This document shows, piece after piece, positions 1 through 6,508 of a stretch of DNA of 6,508 bases. A program made the translations under genes and the position numbers. Location: the NCBI GenBank assembly GCA_002292325.1, contig DBBR01000108.1, positions 1 to 6,508 on the forward strand, read 5' to 3'. The notes under the pieces are model-generated. The model was given only the letters and a program-made list of their open reading frames with translations. It did no database searches and had not been told where the DNA came from. The DNA is from Flavobacteriales bacterium UBA979. GTDB lineage: Bacteria > Bacteroidota > Bacteroidia > Flavobacteriales_D > Sanyastnellaceae. The number at the start of each line of letters is the position of its first letter. The stretch's first letter is position 1.

Positions 1-263
1 CCTTTACCTTTACCCATACGAACCTCTGCAGGCTTAGATGTGATCGGTTTGTCCGGGAAAATTCGAATCCACACTTGTCCCTCACGCTTCATGTAGCGGT
101 TGATGGCGATACGTGCTGCTTCGATTTGTCGGGAGGTAATGAAACCTTCCTCCAACGTTTTGATCCCGAAGGTACCATATGCAAGGGTGCTTCCGCGATA
201 CGCTAAACCGCGTATCCGACCCTTTTGCATTTTCCTGAATTTCGTTCTTTTCGGCTGTAACAT
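1..263 (-). CDS. rplP: 50S ribosomal protein L16, 3' end missing
   Basis: This gene encodes the N-terminal 87 residues of L16, a 50S protein that contacts the A-site tRNA region and helps organise the central protuberance and 5S rRNA area. The product starts [15 protein letters not shown], the family's near-universal N-terminus. It continues with [16 protein letters not shown] (about 45-60) and [24 protein letters not shown] at the window edge. Full-length L16 is about 136-140 residues, so roughly the last 50 are outside the window. Arg82 in EVRMGKGKG aligns with Arg81 of E. coli L16, the residue hydroxylated there by RoxA (YcfD); whether it is modified here cannot be told. One extra residue near position 22 ([13 protein letters not shown]) matches the Bacteroidota form of the family. 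The ATG at 261-263 lies 15 nt after the rpsC stop. The gene is short only because of the window edge, with no sign of damage. Confidence 0.97.
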   Translation of the reverse strand, partial: MLQPKRTKFRKMQKGRIRGLAYRGSTLAYGTFGIKTLEEGFITSRQIEAARIAINRYMKREGQVWIRIFPDKPITSKPAEVRMGKGK

Positions 264-265
264 AA

Positions 266-276
266 CCTTTCTCTTC
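266..276 (-). promoter_or_regulatory. Purine-rich stretch ahead of rplP, weak ribosome binding site candidate
   Basis: The rpsC-rplP spacer reads TAGAAGAGAAAGGTT up to the ATG. The AAGAGAAAGG part is the most Shine-Dalgarno-like sequence in any gap of the window, but its GG lies only 2 nt from the start codon, closer than the usual 5-9 nt. It may simply be the A-rich upstream context preferred in Bacteroidota. Function is uncertain. Confidence 0.3.
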
Positions 277-278
277 TA

Positions 279-1010
279 TCAGTTGCGTGTACGACGGCGA
301 CCACCACTCCCGCCACCTTGTCGGCCTGAGCCGCCGCGGCGATCGTTTGATTGCTTTTGTGGAGGAATAGGCGACAAGTCCTTCTTGCCGTAAATCTCAC
401 CACGGCAAATCCAGCACTTGATGCCAATTCGTCCGTAGGTCGTGTGCGCCTCCATCAACGCATAGTCGATGTCCGCACGGAATGTGTGCAATGGAATCCG
501 GCCTTCCTTGTAGGATTCTGAACGCGCGATTTCCGCACCGTTCACCCGTCCTGCAATGTTGATCTTGATTCCTTCAGCTCCCAGTCGCATCGTACCTGCT
601 ATGGCCATCTTAATGGCACGGCGGTGTGAGATACGCGCTTCAATCTGGCGAGCTACGCTCTCCGCAACCAATTTCGCATCCAACTCAGGACGCTTGATCT
701 CGAAAATATTGATCTGTACCTCCTTTCCAGTCAGCTTTTTCAATTCTTCGCGGAGCTTATCTACTTCCTGACCTCCTTTTCCGATGATGACACCGGGACG
801 CGCAGATTTTACGGTCACTGTCACCAACTTCAAGGTGCGCTCAATGATGATATTTGAAACGCTTGCTTTACGCAATCGAGCCAAGAGGTACTCACGGATT
901 TTCTCGTCCTCTACAAGCTTATCCTTGTAGTCGTTTCCACCATACCAGTTCGAGTCCCATCCACGGATGAAACCAAGGCGATTTCCAATCGGATTTGTTT
1001 TCTGTCCCAT
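279..1010 (-). CDS. rpsC: 30S ribosomal protein S3 with Arg/Gly-rich C-terminal tail
   Basis: S3 sits in the 30S head at the mRNA entry channel, next to S10 and S14. The 243-residue product begins [20 protein letters not shown]. It has a type II KH domain with the loop VIIGKGG at 74-80, and the C-terminal domain shows [15 protein letters not shown] (170-184) and [12 protein letters not shown] (187-198). Arg130, Arg131 and Lys134 (HRRAIKMAI) align with E. coli Arg131, Arg132 and Lys135, which are known to support the ribosome's mRNA helicase activity. After YGKKDLSP (207-214) comes a low-complexity tail with 7 Arg and 8 Gly in its last 20 residues; such variable basic tails occur in Bacteroidota S3. 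Cys199 and Cys202 form a CWIC motif where other S3 proteins usually have VW(I/V)x. The start ATG is 3 nt after the rplV stop, without a Shine-Dalgarno. The TGA stop is followed at once by an in-frame TAG. Confidence 0.98.
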   Translation of the reverse strand: MGQKTNPIGNRLGFIRGWDSNWYGGNDYKDKLVEDEKIREYLLARLRKASVSNIIIERTLKLVTVTVKSARPGVIIGKGGQEVDKLREELKKLTGKEVQINIFEIKRPELDAKLVAESVARQIEARISHRRAIKMAIAGTMRLGAEGIKINIAGRVNGAEIARSESYKEGRIPLHTFRADIDYALMEAHTTYGRIGIKCWICRGEIYGKKDLSPIPPQKQSNDRRGGSGRQGGGSGGRRRTRN

Positions 1011-1013
1011 GAA

Positions 1014-1412
1014 TCAGTTCTTAACGGAGTCTACAATGATGGTTACGTGGTTGCTGCGCTTGCGAATGCGGTGCGCGCGACCTTGAGGTGCAGTTTGCAA
1101 ACGCTTCAGCATTCGCGCGCTGTCTACCTTGATCTCCCGAACAATCAAATCTGATTCTTCAGGACGTGAGCCGGCGTTCTTCGCTTCCCAATTGGCAATC
1201 GCTGATCGGAGTAATTTCTCCAAACGATTGGACGCCTCTTGCGGGCTAAACTTCAAAATATTCAATGCCTGAAAGACATCTTTTCCACGAACCGTATCAG
1301 CGACCAATCGCATCTTTCGGGGAGACGTGGGGCAATTATTGAGCTTCGCGATTGCGAGGCTCTTCATTTCTTCCTTTCGCGCTTCTGCAGCGAGTCGTTT
1401 GCGTTTTCCCAT
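1014..1412 (-). CDS. rplV: 50S ribosomal protein L22, N-terminally extended form
   Basis: L22 binds 23S rRNA early in 50S assembly, and its long beta-hairpin lines the constriction of the nascent-peptide exit tunnel opposite L4. The product has 132 residues against about 110 in E. coli. The difference is mostly an N-terminal extension (about 1-25, starting [17 protein letters not shown]) before the core begins at [19 protein letters not shown] (26-44). This extended start is typical of Bacteroidota. The core helix [19 protein letters not shown] (61-79) is clear, and the hairpin and family signature lie at about 100-123 ([20 protein letters not shown], then NHV). The hairpin tip is intact, with no sign of the deletions linked to macrolide resistance. 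It starts 5 nt after rpsS and ends 3 nt before rpsC; no Shine-Dalgarno is seen. Confidence 0.98.
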   Translation of the reverse strand: MGKRKRLAAEARKEEMKSLAIAKLNNCPTSPRKMRLVADTVRGKDVFQALNILKFSPQEASNRLEKLLRSAIANWEAKNAGSRPEESDLIVREIKVDSARMLKRLQTAPQGRAHRIRKRSNHVTIIVDSVKN

Positions 1413-1417
1413 GACGA

Positions 1418-1693
1418 TTATCGCTTCTTGTCCCTTTTGTCCGCGTGGCCACGGAAGGTACGGGTGGGTGAAAATTCTCCGAGCTTGTGTCCGACCATAT
1501 TCTCTGTTACGAAAACAGGGATGAATTGTCGGCCGTTGTGCACAGCTATTGTCAATCCAACAAAATCAGGCGTGATGGTACTGGAACGAGACCACGTCTT
1601 GATGACGGACTTTTTGCCCGACGTTTGGATCGCCTCAACACGGTTGTTGAGCTTATAGTGTACGAATGGGGGTTTCTTAAGTGAACGAGACAT
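1418..1693 (-). CDS. rpsS: 30S ribosomal protein S19
   Basis: S19 is in the 30S head, pairs with S13 and takes part in the contacts with the 50S central protuberance. The product has 91 residues, the usual length. It starts [15 protein letters not shown] and carries the family signature from [17 protein letters not shown] (38-54) through [18 protein letters not shown] (66-83), then ends in a Lys/Arg/Asp-rich tail (ADKRDKKR). It begins 5 nt after the rplB stop and ends 5 nt before rplV. The only Shine-Dalgarno-like run upstream, GGAAGAAG at 1702-1709, is also the codons for the conserved RRKK end of L2, so its role in initiation is ambiguous. Confidence 0.98.
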   Translation of the reverse strand: MSRSLKKPPFVHYKLNNRVEAIQTSGKKSVIKTWSRSSTITPDFVGLTIAVHNGRQFIPVFVTENMVGHKLGEFSPTRTFRGHADKRDKKR

Positions 1694-1698
1694 GGCTA

Positions 1699-2520
1699 TT
1701 ACTTCTTCCGACGTTCAATGATATACTTCGAGCTATTCTTGCGCGGATTCCGCGTCTTGTATCCTTTGGATGGAATACCGTTTCTTGAGCGTGGGTGCCC
1801 TCCTGAGGACTTACCCTCACCACCACCCATTGGGTGATCAACGGGATTCATAACAACACCACGGACACGTGGTCGTCGACCTAACCAACGTGAACGGCCG
1901 GCTTTACCAGAAACTTGCAAGCTATGCTCCGAGTTACTGACCGAACCGATGACCGCTAGGCACGTCACCAAGATCATCCGAGTCTCACCGCTGGGCAACT
2001 TCACGATGGCATACTTGCCGTCTCGTGCGTTGAGTTGAGCGTAGGATCCTGCGCTTCGAGCCATGGACCCTCCTTTGCCAGGATACAATTCAATGTTGTG
2101 AATCGTCGTTCCCAATGGAATGTCCGACAAGTACATCGCGTGTCCTACGTCCGGAGTCGCATCCTTTCCGCTCTTGATCTTCATACCTGGCTTCAAGCCT
2201 TGTGGTGCGATGATGTAGCGCTTTTCGCCGTCTGTGTATTCGACTAAGCAAATACGCGCGGAACGATTCGGATCGTACTCTACCGTCAAAACGGTCGCTT
2301 CCATGTGCTTTTCACGCTTGAAATCAATCAAACGGTAACGACGCTTGTGTCCACCTCCGCGGTAGCGCATCGTCATCTTTCCATCCGCATTTCGTCCACC
2401 TGATTTTTTCAAGGGGCGCAACAACGGCTTGTGTGGCTTGTCCGCAGTAATGTCGTCGAATGTCGACGCAACTTTGTGACGCGTGCCAGGTGTTATTGGG
2501 TTGAATTTACGAAGTGCCAT
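1699..2520 (-). CDS. rplB: 50S ribosomal protein L2
   Basis: L2 is a primary 23S rRNA-binding protein near the peptidyl transferase centre and is needed for subunit association. Starting at the ATG at 2518-2520 the product is 273 residues, the same length as E. coli L2, and begins [17 protein letters not shown]. An in-frame start 27 nt upstream (2547) would add MTSTRTSKH, overlap rplW and break family alignment, so it was rejected. The N-terminal OB-like domain includes [17 protein letters not shown] (53-69), followed by the SH3-like domain and a basic C-terminal extension. His229 in [12 protein letters not shown] (225-236) matches the conserved E. coli His229. The residue two on, His231 in E. 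coli, is Met231 here, as in Bacteroidota generally. The C-terminus [11 protein letters not shown] is also phylum-typical. The gap to rplW is 4 nt, with no Shine-Dalgarno. Confidence 0.98.
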   Translation of the reverse strand: MALRKFNPITPGTRHKVASTFDDITADKPHKPLLRPLKKSGGRNADGKMTMRYRGGGHKRRYRLIDFKREKHMEATVLTVEYDPNRSARICLVEYTDGEKRYIIAPQGLKPGMKIKSGKDATPDVGHAMYLSDIPLGTTIHNIELYPGKGGSMARSAGSYAQLNARDGKYAIVKLPSGETRMILVTCLAVIGSVSNSEHSLQVSGKAGRSRWLGRRPRVRGVVMNPVDHPMGGGEGKSSGGHPRSRNGIPSKGYKTRNPRKNSSKYIIERRKK

Positions 2521-2524
2521 GTGC

Positions 2525-2818
2525 TTAGATGTTCTCGTAGAAGTCAATCATTTCTCCTTCAGCCAAACTCACGATGGCCTTCTTATATCCAACGGTGCGT
2601 CCTTTTACGATGCCCGTTTTGGTAAATCGTTGACGGCTTTTGCCATCCACGCGCAGTGTGCGAACCGAAGTAACGGTCACACCGTACTCCTTTTCGATCG
2701 CTTTCTTTATCTCCACCTTGTTCGCACCGTCAGCGACAACAAAACCGTAGGCATTGTTCCTCTCTGTATCGGCGGTCATCTTTTCGGTGATGAGGGGCTT
2801 TATCAAAATCTGTTGCAT
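2525..2818 (-). CDS. rplW: 50S ribosomal protein L23
   Basis: L23 surrounds the polypeptide exit site and is the docking point for trigger factor and SRP. The product from the ATG at 2816-2818 has 97 residues and starts [15 protein letters not shown]. Glu12 in the TEK motif aligns with E. coli Glu18, the trigger-factor contact residue. The rest shows [20 protein letters not shown] (22-41) and [12 protein letters not shown] (44-55), then the basic loop around [21 protein letters not shown] (60-80, in two overlapping parts) and a C-terminal DFYENI. A TTG two codons upstream (2822-2824) is in frame and would add only MV; the ATG matches the family's usual N-terminus and leaves an 8-nt gap after rplD. 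The upstream sequence AAGATTGGTT is at best a very weak Shine-Dalgarno. Confidence 0.97.
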   Translation of the reverse strand: MQQILIKPLITEKMTADTERNNAYGFVVADGANKVEIKKAIEKEYGVTVTSVRTLRVDGKSRQRFTKTGIVKGRTVGYKKAIVSLAEGEMIDFYENI

Positions 2819-2826
2819 AACCAATC

Positions 2827-3453
2827 TTATTTAAGCATTCCCTCAATCACCTTGTGGGCGTCGTCCACGAAGATGAGGGTGTTACAATTCATGATGTCGT
2901 ATGTGCTCAAGTCAGTAGCCAACATCACCCGGTGCTTCCGAAGGTTTCGGCTGCTTAAGAATACATTTTCGTTGGCCGCAGGCAAAACCATCAAGGTTTT
3001 GTTATTCGCCATTTCCAATCCATTCATCAAGCCAGCAAAATCTTTGGTCTTTGGAGCATCCATCTTGAGGCCTTCGACCACCATAATGGACTTTTCTTTT
3101 GCCTTGTAGCTCAACGCACTACGCCGTGCCAATTGCTTCACTTTGTGGTTCAGCTTTTGGGTATAGTCGCGTGGCTCTGGGCCGAAAGTGGTACCACCAC
3201 CTCGAAACAATGGATTCTTGATAGATCCAGCACGAGCGGTTCCCGTTCCTTTTTGCTTCTTGATTTTCCGCGTTGAACCAGAAACCAGTCCTCTGTGCAA
3301 CGTGTCATGTGTTCCTTGACGCTGTGCAGCTTGGAATCGTTTCACATCCAAATAGATCGCGTGATCATTGGGCTCAATGCCGAAGACGCTTTTGTTCAAG
3401 GTCACCGACTTGTCGGTCTTTGAACCGCTTGCGTTATATACATCTACTTTCAT
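2827..3453 (-). CDS. rplD: 50S ribosomal protein L4
   Basis: L4 binds 23S rRNA domain I, and its long loop forms the exit-tunnel constriction together with L22. The product has 208 residues (E. coli has 201). The N-terminal part shows [20 protein letters not shown] (24-43) and QRQGTH (44-49), a Bacteroidota hallmark. The tunnel loop spans about 58-91 with [20 protein letters not shown] and then [10 protein letters not shown]. The globular part resumes with [20 protein letters not shown] and the APKTK motif (133-137), then [12 protein letters not shown] (163-174). In E. coli L4 also represses its own S10 operon through the mRNA leader; no equivalent leader is present before rpsJ here, so that form of control is unlikely. 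The ATG overlaps the rplC stop (ATGA), which suggests translational coupling to L3. Confidence 0.98.
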   Translation of the reverse strand: MKVDVYNASGSKTDKSVTLNKSVFGIEPNDHAIYLDVKRFQAAQRQGTHDTLHRGLVSGSTRKIKKQKGTGTARAGSIKNPLFRGGGTTFGPEPRDYTQKLNHKVKQLARRSALSYKAKEKSIMVVEGLKMDAPKTKDFAGLMNGLEMANNKTLMVLPAANENVFLSSRNLRKHRVMLATDLSTYDIMNCNTLIFVDDAHKVIEGMLK

Positions 3454-4082
3454 CGCGCTTCAGGTTTACGGATTACAACAGTTGCACCTTTGTGTCCAGG
3501 AACTGCCCCTTTCACGACCATCACACCTTCTTCAGGCATGATTTTCACGATTTCGAGATTCTCGATGGTCACACGGGCATTTCCTGTTTGCCCCGCCATG
3601 CGCATTCCTTTGAATACACGAGCTGGCGTAGAGGCTGCACCGATGGAACCAGGAGCTCTCAGTCGGTTGTGCTGGCCGTGCGTCGCTTGACCCACACCCG
3701 CGAAGCCGTGACGCTTCACAACACCTTGGAAGCCTTTTCCTTTTGACTTTCCAATGACAGACACGTACTCGCCTTCGTTGAAGATGTCCTCCAACTTTAA
3801 TTGGTCGCCCTCTTTGTGCTCCTCGGCGAATCCATTGAATTCTACCAATTTGCGCATGAGGCCAACTCCGGCGCGCTTAAAGTGACCTTGCAATGCTTTG
3901 GATGTGCGCTTTTCAGAGCGCTCACCATAGCCGAGTTGGACAGCCTGATAGCCATCCTTCTCCAGGGTACGAACTTGCGTCACTACGCAAGGACCAACTT
4001 CTAAAACAGTGCATGGGATATTCTTCCCAGAGGCATTATAGACGCTGGTCATACCTAACTTCTTCCCTATGAGTCCGGGCAT
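3450..4082 (-). CDS. rplC: 50S ribosomal protein L3
   Basis: L3 is an early-assembly 23S rRNA-binding protein whose long loop reaches the peptidyl transferase centre. The product has 210 residues (E. coli has 209) and begins [20 protein letters not shown]. The signature region [19 protein letters not shown] (111-129) leads into the extended loop with [17 protein letters not shown] (132-148) and [20 protein letters not shown] (152-171). The C-terminus has [19 protein letters not shown] (189-207). E. coli Gln150, methylated by PrmB, aligns with Ser151 here ([12 protein letters not shown]), so that modification cannot occur at this site. The ATG at 4080-4082 follows a 38-nt spacer after rpsJ and has no Shine-Dalgarno; the TGA stop overlaps the rplD start by 4 nt. 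Confidence 0.98.
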   Translation of the reverse strand: MPGLIGKKLGMTSVYNASGKNIPCTVLEVGPCVVTQVRTLEKDGYQAVQLGYGERSEKRTSKALQGHFKRAGVGLMRKLVEFNGFAEEHKEGDQLKLEDIFNEGEYVSVIGKSKGKGFQGVVKRHGFAGVGQATHGQHNRLRAPGSIGAASTPARVFKGMRMAGQTGNARVTIENLEIVKIMPEEGVMVVKGAVPGHKGATVVIRKPEAR

Positions 4083-4120
4083 GATTGTGGTTTTATTGTT
4101 TCGCGTTAATGATGTTCTCG
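4083..4120 (-). other. rpsJ-rplC spacer, widest gap in the window
   Basis: This 38-nt spacer is A-rich on the coding strand just before rplC (GAAACAATAAAACCACAATC up to the ATG). I see no purine-rich Shine-Dalgarno, no inverted repeat with a T-run, and no TAnnTTTG promoter element. It is most simply an A-rich unstructured leader that exposes the rplC start, as is common in Bacteroidota; that role is inferred. Confidence 0.5.
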
Positions 4121-4426
4121 TCAGACCTTGATTTCTACTTCAACACCACTTGGCAATTCCAAGCGCATCAAAGCGTCAACGGTCTTTGAGGATGAACTGT
4201 ATATATCAATCAATCGCTTGTAAGCGTTCAATTCAAATTGTTCACGTGATTTTTTATTCACGTGGGGTGACCGCAGTACCGTATAGATCCGCTGGTGCGT
4301 TGGCAACGGAACTGGTCCGCTGATTACCGCTCCTGTCGTCTTAACGGTCTTCACGATTTTCTCGGCTGACTTATCGACCAAGTTGTAATCGTAGGACTTG
4401 AGTTTGATTCGGATTTTTTGAGTCAT
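4121..4426 (-). CDS. rpsJ: 30S ribosomal protein S10
   Basis: S10 lies in the 30S head beside S3 and S14; in many bacteria it doubles as NusE in transcription antitermination. From the ATG at 4424-4426 the product is 101 residues and begins [20 protein letters not shown]. It has the family signature around [20 protein letters not shown] (32-51), the loop [19 protein letters not shown] (53-71) and the C-terminus [11 protein letters not shown]. An in-frame TTG three codons upstream (4433-4435) would add only MTK and is not needed; 101 residues from the ATG fits the usual Bacteroidota length. The gene starts 11 nt after the fusA stop, so there is no space for a tuf gene or for an E. coli-like S10 leader. 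No Shine-Dalgarno is visible (TAATATTGACCAAG before the ATG). Confidence 0.98.
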   Translation of the reverse strand: MTQKIRIKLKSYDYNLVDKSAEKIVKTVKTTGAVISGPVPLPTHQRIYTVLRSPHVNKKSREQFELNAYKRLIDIYSSSSKTVDALMRLELPSGVEVEIKV

Positions 4427-4437
4427 CTTGGTCAATA

Positions 4438-6508
4438 TTAGCTTTGGCCTTGGGCTTCAGCGATCACTTTTTCTTGAATGCTATTCGGTGCCTGAGAGTA
4501 ATGGCTAAACGACATGGAGGACGTCGCTCTACCAGAAGTCAACGTGCGGAGATCCGTCACGTAGCCGAACATTTCTGACAATGGAACCTTTGCATTCACA
4601 ATGGTCTTTCCACTTCGCTCACCGGTGCCTTCAATCAGCGCCCGGCGCTTGTTCAAATCACCGATTACATCTCCCATGTTCTCATCTGGTGTTACCACCT
4701 CAAGCTGCATCATGGGTTCCAAAATCTTCGGCTGGCATTGCTTGACCGCGTGACGGTATGCCATCTTGGCGGCCAATTCGAACGAAAGCTGATCCGAATC
4801 CACTGCGTGGAATGAACCGTCAATCAACTCTACGGCCATGCTGTCCATCTGGTAACCCGCAAGAATTCCATTCTTCATTGCCTCCTCAAATCCTTTCTGC
4901 ACCGATGGAACGAATTCCTTCGGGACGTTTCCACCTTTTACAGAGTTTTTGAAAACCAATCCGGGTTCCTCTGGTGTTGGTGAAGCTCCGATTTTCACGA
5001 TGATGTCCGCAAACTTACCACGTCCACCTGATTGCTTCTTGTACACTTCGCGGTGATCCGTAGAACCAAAAATTGCTTCTTTGTAATTCACCTGCGGAGC
5101 TCCTTGGTTGCACTCGACTTTGAACTCGCGACGTAACCGATCAACCAAAACTTCCAGGTGGAGCTCGCCCATTCCTGAAATAACCGTTTGACCCGTCTCC
5201 TCATCAGTTCGAACGTTGAACGTTGGATCCTCCTCAGAAAGCTTACCCAAGCCATTGGATAACTTATCCAAATCCGCCTGAGATTTCGGTTCGATTGCGA
5301 TACCAATGACGGGATCCGGGAAGGACATACTTTCTAAAACAAGTGGAGCACCTTCTTTGCAGAGCGTGTCCCCAGTTCGAATGTCCTTAAAGCCTACAAC
5401 TGCTCCGATATCACCCGCTTCAAGCTCATCAATCGGATTTTGCTTGTTGGAGTGCATCTGGAAAATACGAGAGATCCGTTCCTTCTTGCCGCTTCGTGTG
5501 TTAATCACATATGATCCGGCTGGGAGCCGACCAGAATAAGCACGCACAAAGCAAAGTCGACCTACAAAAGGATCCGTTGCAATCTTAAATGCCAAACCAG
5601 CAAAAGGCTCATCTGGATCTGGCTTTCGCTCGATTTTCTCCTCCTCATCGTCCACAGCTGTGCCCACAATTGCTTCAACGTCGTATGGAGAAGGCAAGTA
5701 CATCATGACCGCGTCCAACATGGTCTGTACTCCCTTGTTCTTGAAAGCAGAACCACACAAAAGCGGTGTAATCTGCATGCCAATCGTGGCTTTACGGATG
5801 GCCTCAATGATCTCATCAGCAGTCAAACTATCTGGATCCTCGAAGTACTTCTCCATGAGATTATCGTCCTGCTCTGCAGCAGCCTCAATCAACAGACCCC
5901 TGTACTCTTCTACCGTATCGACCAAGTCTTCTGGTATTGGAACCTCGTTCCAAGTCATTCCGTGGTCCTCCTCGCTCCAGATATACGCCTTGTTCGTAAT
6001 CAGGTCAACCACTCCTTTAAAATCGTCCTCAGCTCCGATCGGCACTTGCAATGGAACAGGACGTGCGCCGAGCATGTCTTTGATCATACCAACAACGTTG
6101 AAGAAGTCAGCACCTGATCGGTCCATTTTGTTCACGAATCCAATTCGTGGAACCTTGTACTTATCAGCTAGGCCCCAGTTCGTCTCCGACTGAGGTTCTA
6201 CACCGGAAACCGCGCAAAACAGAGCAACTGCCCCATCCAGAACGCGAAGTGATCGCTCTACCTCAACAGTAAAGTCAACGTGTCCCGGAGTATCGATGAT
6301 GTTGATCCGGTATTGTTCATCTTGGAAATTCCAGAAGCACGTCGTTGCCGCAGAGGTAATGGTAATTCCTCGCTCTTGCTCTTGCTCCATCCAATCCATC
6401 GTCGCAGCACCGTCGTGTACCTCTCCAATTTTGTGGGAGATACCGGTGTAATACAACACACGTTCGGTCGTCGTCGTCTTACCTGCATCGACGTGAGCCA
6501 TGATGCCG
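4438..6508 (-). CDS. fusA: Elongation factor G, 5' end missing
   Basis: EF-G is the GTPase that moves tRNAs and mRNA during translocation and, with ribosome recycling factor, splits ribosomes after termination. The visible part is 689 residues; the frame stays open to the edge, where codons for Gly-Ile precede [14 protein letters not shown]. That Met is therefore internal to the usual NIGIMAH(I/V)DAGK, and about 15-20 N-terminal residues lie outside. Counting from this Met, the GTPase motifs are AHVDAGKTT (2-10), [10 protein letters not shown] (44-53), DTPGH (70-74), NKMD (124-127) and GSAF (250-253). Domain II covers about 297-390, III about 395-470, IV about 472-590 and V about 592-680. Domain IV keeps His565 (GSFHAVDSD), the tip-loop residue matching E. 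coli His583-584, and domain V has [20 protein letters not shown]. This is the canonical EF-G and not an EF-G2 paralogue, judging by context and intact motifs. Confidence 0.98.
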   Translation of the reverse strand, partial: GIMAHVDAGKTTTTERVLYYTGISHKIGEVHDGAATMDWMEQEQERGITITSAATTCFWNFQDEQYRINIIDTPGHVDFTVEVERSLRVLDGAVALFCAVSGVEPQSETNWGLADKYKVPRIGFVNKMDRSGADFFNVVGMIKDMLGARPVPLQVPIGAEDDFKGVVDLITNKAYIWSEEDHGMTWNEVPIPEDLVDTVEEYRGLLIEAAAEQDDNLMEKYFEDPDSLTADEIIEAIRKATIGMQITPLLCGSAFKNKGVQTMLDAVMMYLPSPYDVEAIVGTAVDDEEEKIERKPDPDEPFAGLAFKIATDPFVGRLCFVRAYSGRLPAGSYVINTRSGKKERISRIFQMHSNKQNPIDELEAGDIGAVVGFKDIRTGDTLCKEGAPLVLESMSFPDPVIGIAIEPKSQADLDKLSNGLGKLSEEDPTFNVRTDEETGQTVISGMGELHLEVLVDRLRREFKVECNQGAPQVNYKEAIFGSTDHREVYKKQSGGRGKFADIIVKIGASPTPEEPGLVFKNSVKGGNVPKEFVPSVQKGFEEAMKNGILAGYQMDSMAVELIDGSFHAVDSDQLSFELAAKMAYRHAVKQCQPKILEPMMQLEVVTPDENMGDVIGDLNKRRALIEGTGERSGKTIVNAKVPLSEMFGYVTDLRTLTSGRATSSMSFSHYSQAPNSIQEKVIAEAQGQS

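Larger units (their letters stand above)
1..6508 (-). other. Continuous str/S10 ribosomal protein operon (fusA to rplP), both ends open
   Basis: Ten genes lie head to tail on the minus strand with intergenic distances of 11, 38, -4, 8, 4, 5, 5, 3 and 15 nt, in the order fusA, rpsJ, rplC, rplD, rplW, rplB, rpsS, rplV, rpsC, rplP. The spacing leaves no room for an internal terminator, and I see no Bacteroidota-type promoter (TAnnTTTG with an upstream TTG) in the gaps. Stop codons are TAA for fusA, rplD, rplW, rplB and rpsS, and TGA for rpsJ, rplC, rplV and rpsC. In this phylum the S10 cluster commonly follows rpsL-rpsG-fusA, so the promoter is inferred to lie beyond the right edge. That it forms one transcript is an inference from spacing and strand. 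Confidence 0.9.

Noticed and set aside
203..427. 74-codon minus-strand frame across the rpsC-rplP junction, possibly a frameshift product or small gene
   Set aside because: It is an out-of-frame reading of the S3 tail and L16 start. Both real genes are intact and in frame, and this frame gives no recognisable protein.
1702..1709. GGAAGAAG 8 nt before the rpsS ATG as a Shine-Dalgarno
   Set aside because: The same bases encode the conserved Arg-Lys-Lys end of L2, so the match is explained by coding constraint; other genes in the operon do without such a site.
2528..2538. An 11-nt repeat (ACGAGAACATC on the minus strand) at the end of rplW and again just after rpsJ at 4111-4121
   Set aside because: Several identical 11-mers are expected by chance in a window this size, and in rplW it is simply coding sequence.
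2521..2547. Longer rplB start adding nine residues (MTSTRTSKH)
   Set aside because: It would overlap rplW, and the family N-terminus [12 protein letters not shown] begins exactly at the internal ATG, giving the usual 273 residues.
2483..3109. 208-codon open frame on the plus strand antisense to rplW and rplD
   Set aside because: It lies wholly opposite conserved ribosomal protein genes, has no recognisable domain, and arises from the codon bias of the true genes.
3273..3746. 157-codon plus-strand frame, His/Arg/Cys-rich, opposite rplC and rplD
   Set aside because: The odd composition mirrors Lys/Val/Gly-rich ribosomal codons on the other strand; no zinc-finger spacing repeats are present.
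5660..6193. 177-codon open frame on the plus strand antisense to fusA
   Set aside because: Its Ser/Pro-rich composition is what the reverse complement of the EF-G GTPase region gives; no family resemblance and no start context.
1..6508. An undescribed accessory system such as defence, mobile or regulatory RNA elements
   Set aside because: All but about 90 bases are covered by well-known conserved translation genes; the gaps are too short to hold a structured RNA or an extra gene, and no repeats or insertion boundaries are seen.

Overview
The window is a stretch of one large translation operon, read entirely on the minus strand, from a bacterium of the phylum Bacteroidota. In transcription order (right to left) it holds fusA (5' end cut off by the window edge), rpsJ, rplC, rplD, rplW, rplB, rpsS, rplV, rpsC and rplP (3' end cut off). 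This is the tail of the str cluster joined directly to the S10 cluster. There are no RNA genes, mobile elements, CRISPR arrays, phage genes or hypothetical genes.

The Bacteroidota assignment rests on several features that agree. fusA runs straight into rpsJ with no tuf gene between them. L2 carries DHPMGGGEG followed by a GGHPRSR stretch and ends in YIIERRKK. L4 has [15 protein letters not shown] and QRQGTH near its N-terminus. L22 has a long basic N-terminal extension ending in [17 protein letters not shown] has [16 protein letters not shown] in domain IV. S3 has the YGKKDLSP C-terminal junction. Most genes also lack a clear Shine-Dalgarno sequence, as is usual in this phylum. Base composition looks roughly balanced by eye, so an AT-rich marine flavobacterium is less likely, but I cannot name a genus.

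Layout: EF-G occupies 4438-6508; S10 (4121-4426) to L3 (3450-4082) has the widest gap, 38 nt; L3 and L4 (2827-3453) overlap by 4 nt as ATGA; L23 (2525-2818), L2 (1699-2520), S19 (1418-1693), L22 (1014-1412), S3 (279-1010) and L16 (1-263) follow with gaps of 3 to 15 nt. No promoter or terminator is visible, so the whole stretch is probably transcribed from a promoter beyond the right edge and continues past the left edge, where rpmC and rpsQ would be expected.

The products assemble into both ribosomal subunits (S10, S19 and S3 in the 30S head; L3, L4, L23, L2, L22 and L16 in the 50S core, exit tunnel and tRNA-binding region), and EF-G drives translocation on the finished ribosome. Three start codons needed choosing: rplB, rplW and rpsJ start at internal ATGs (2520, 2818, 4426) and not at the upstream in-frame codons. 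I found no undescribed biological system. The points worth a second look are small: an Arg/Gly-rich tail on S3, loss of the methylated Gln site in L3, a CxxC pair in S3, and the regulatory consequence of having no room for an S10 leader.
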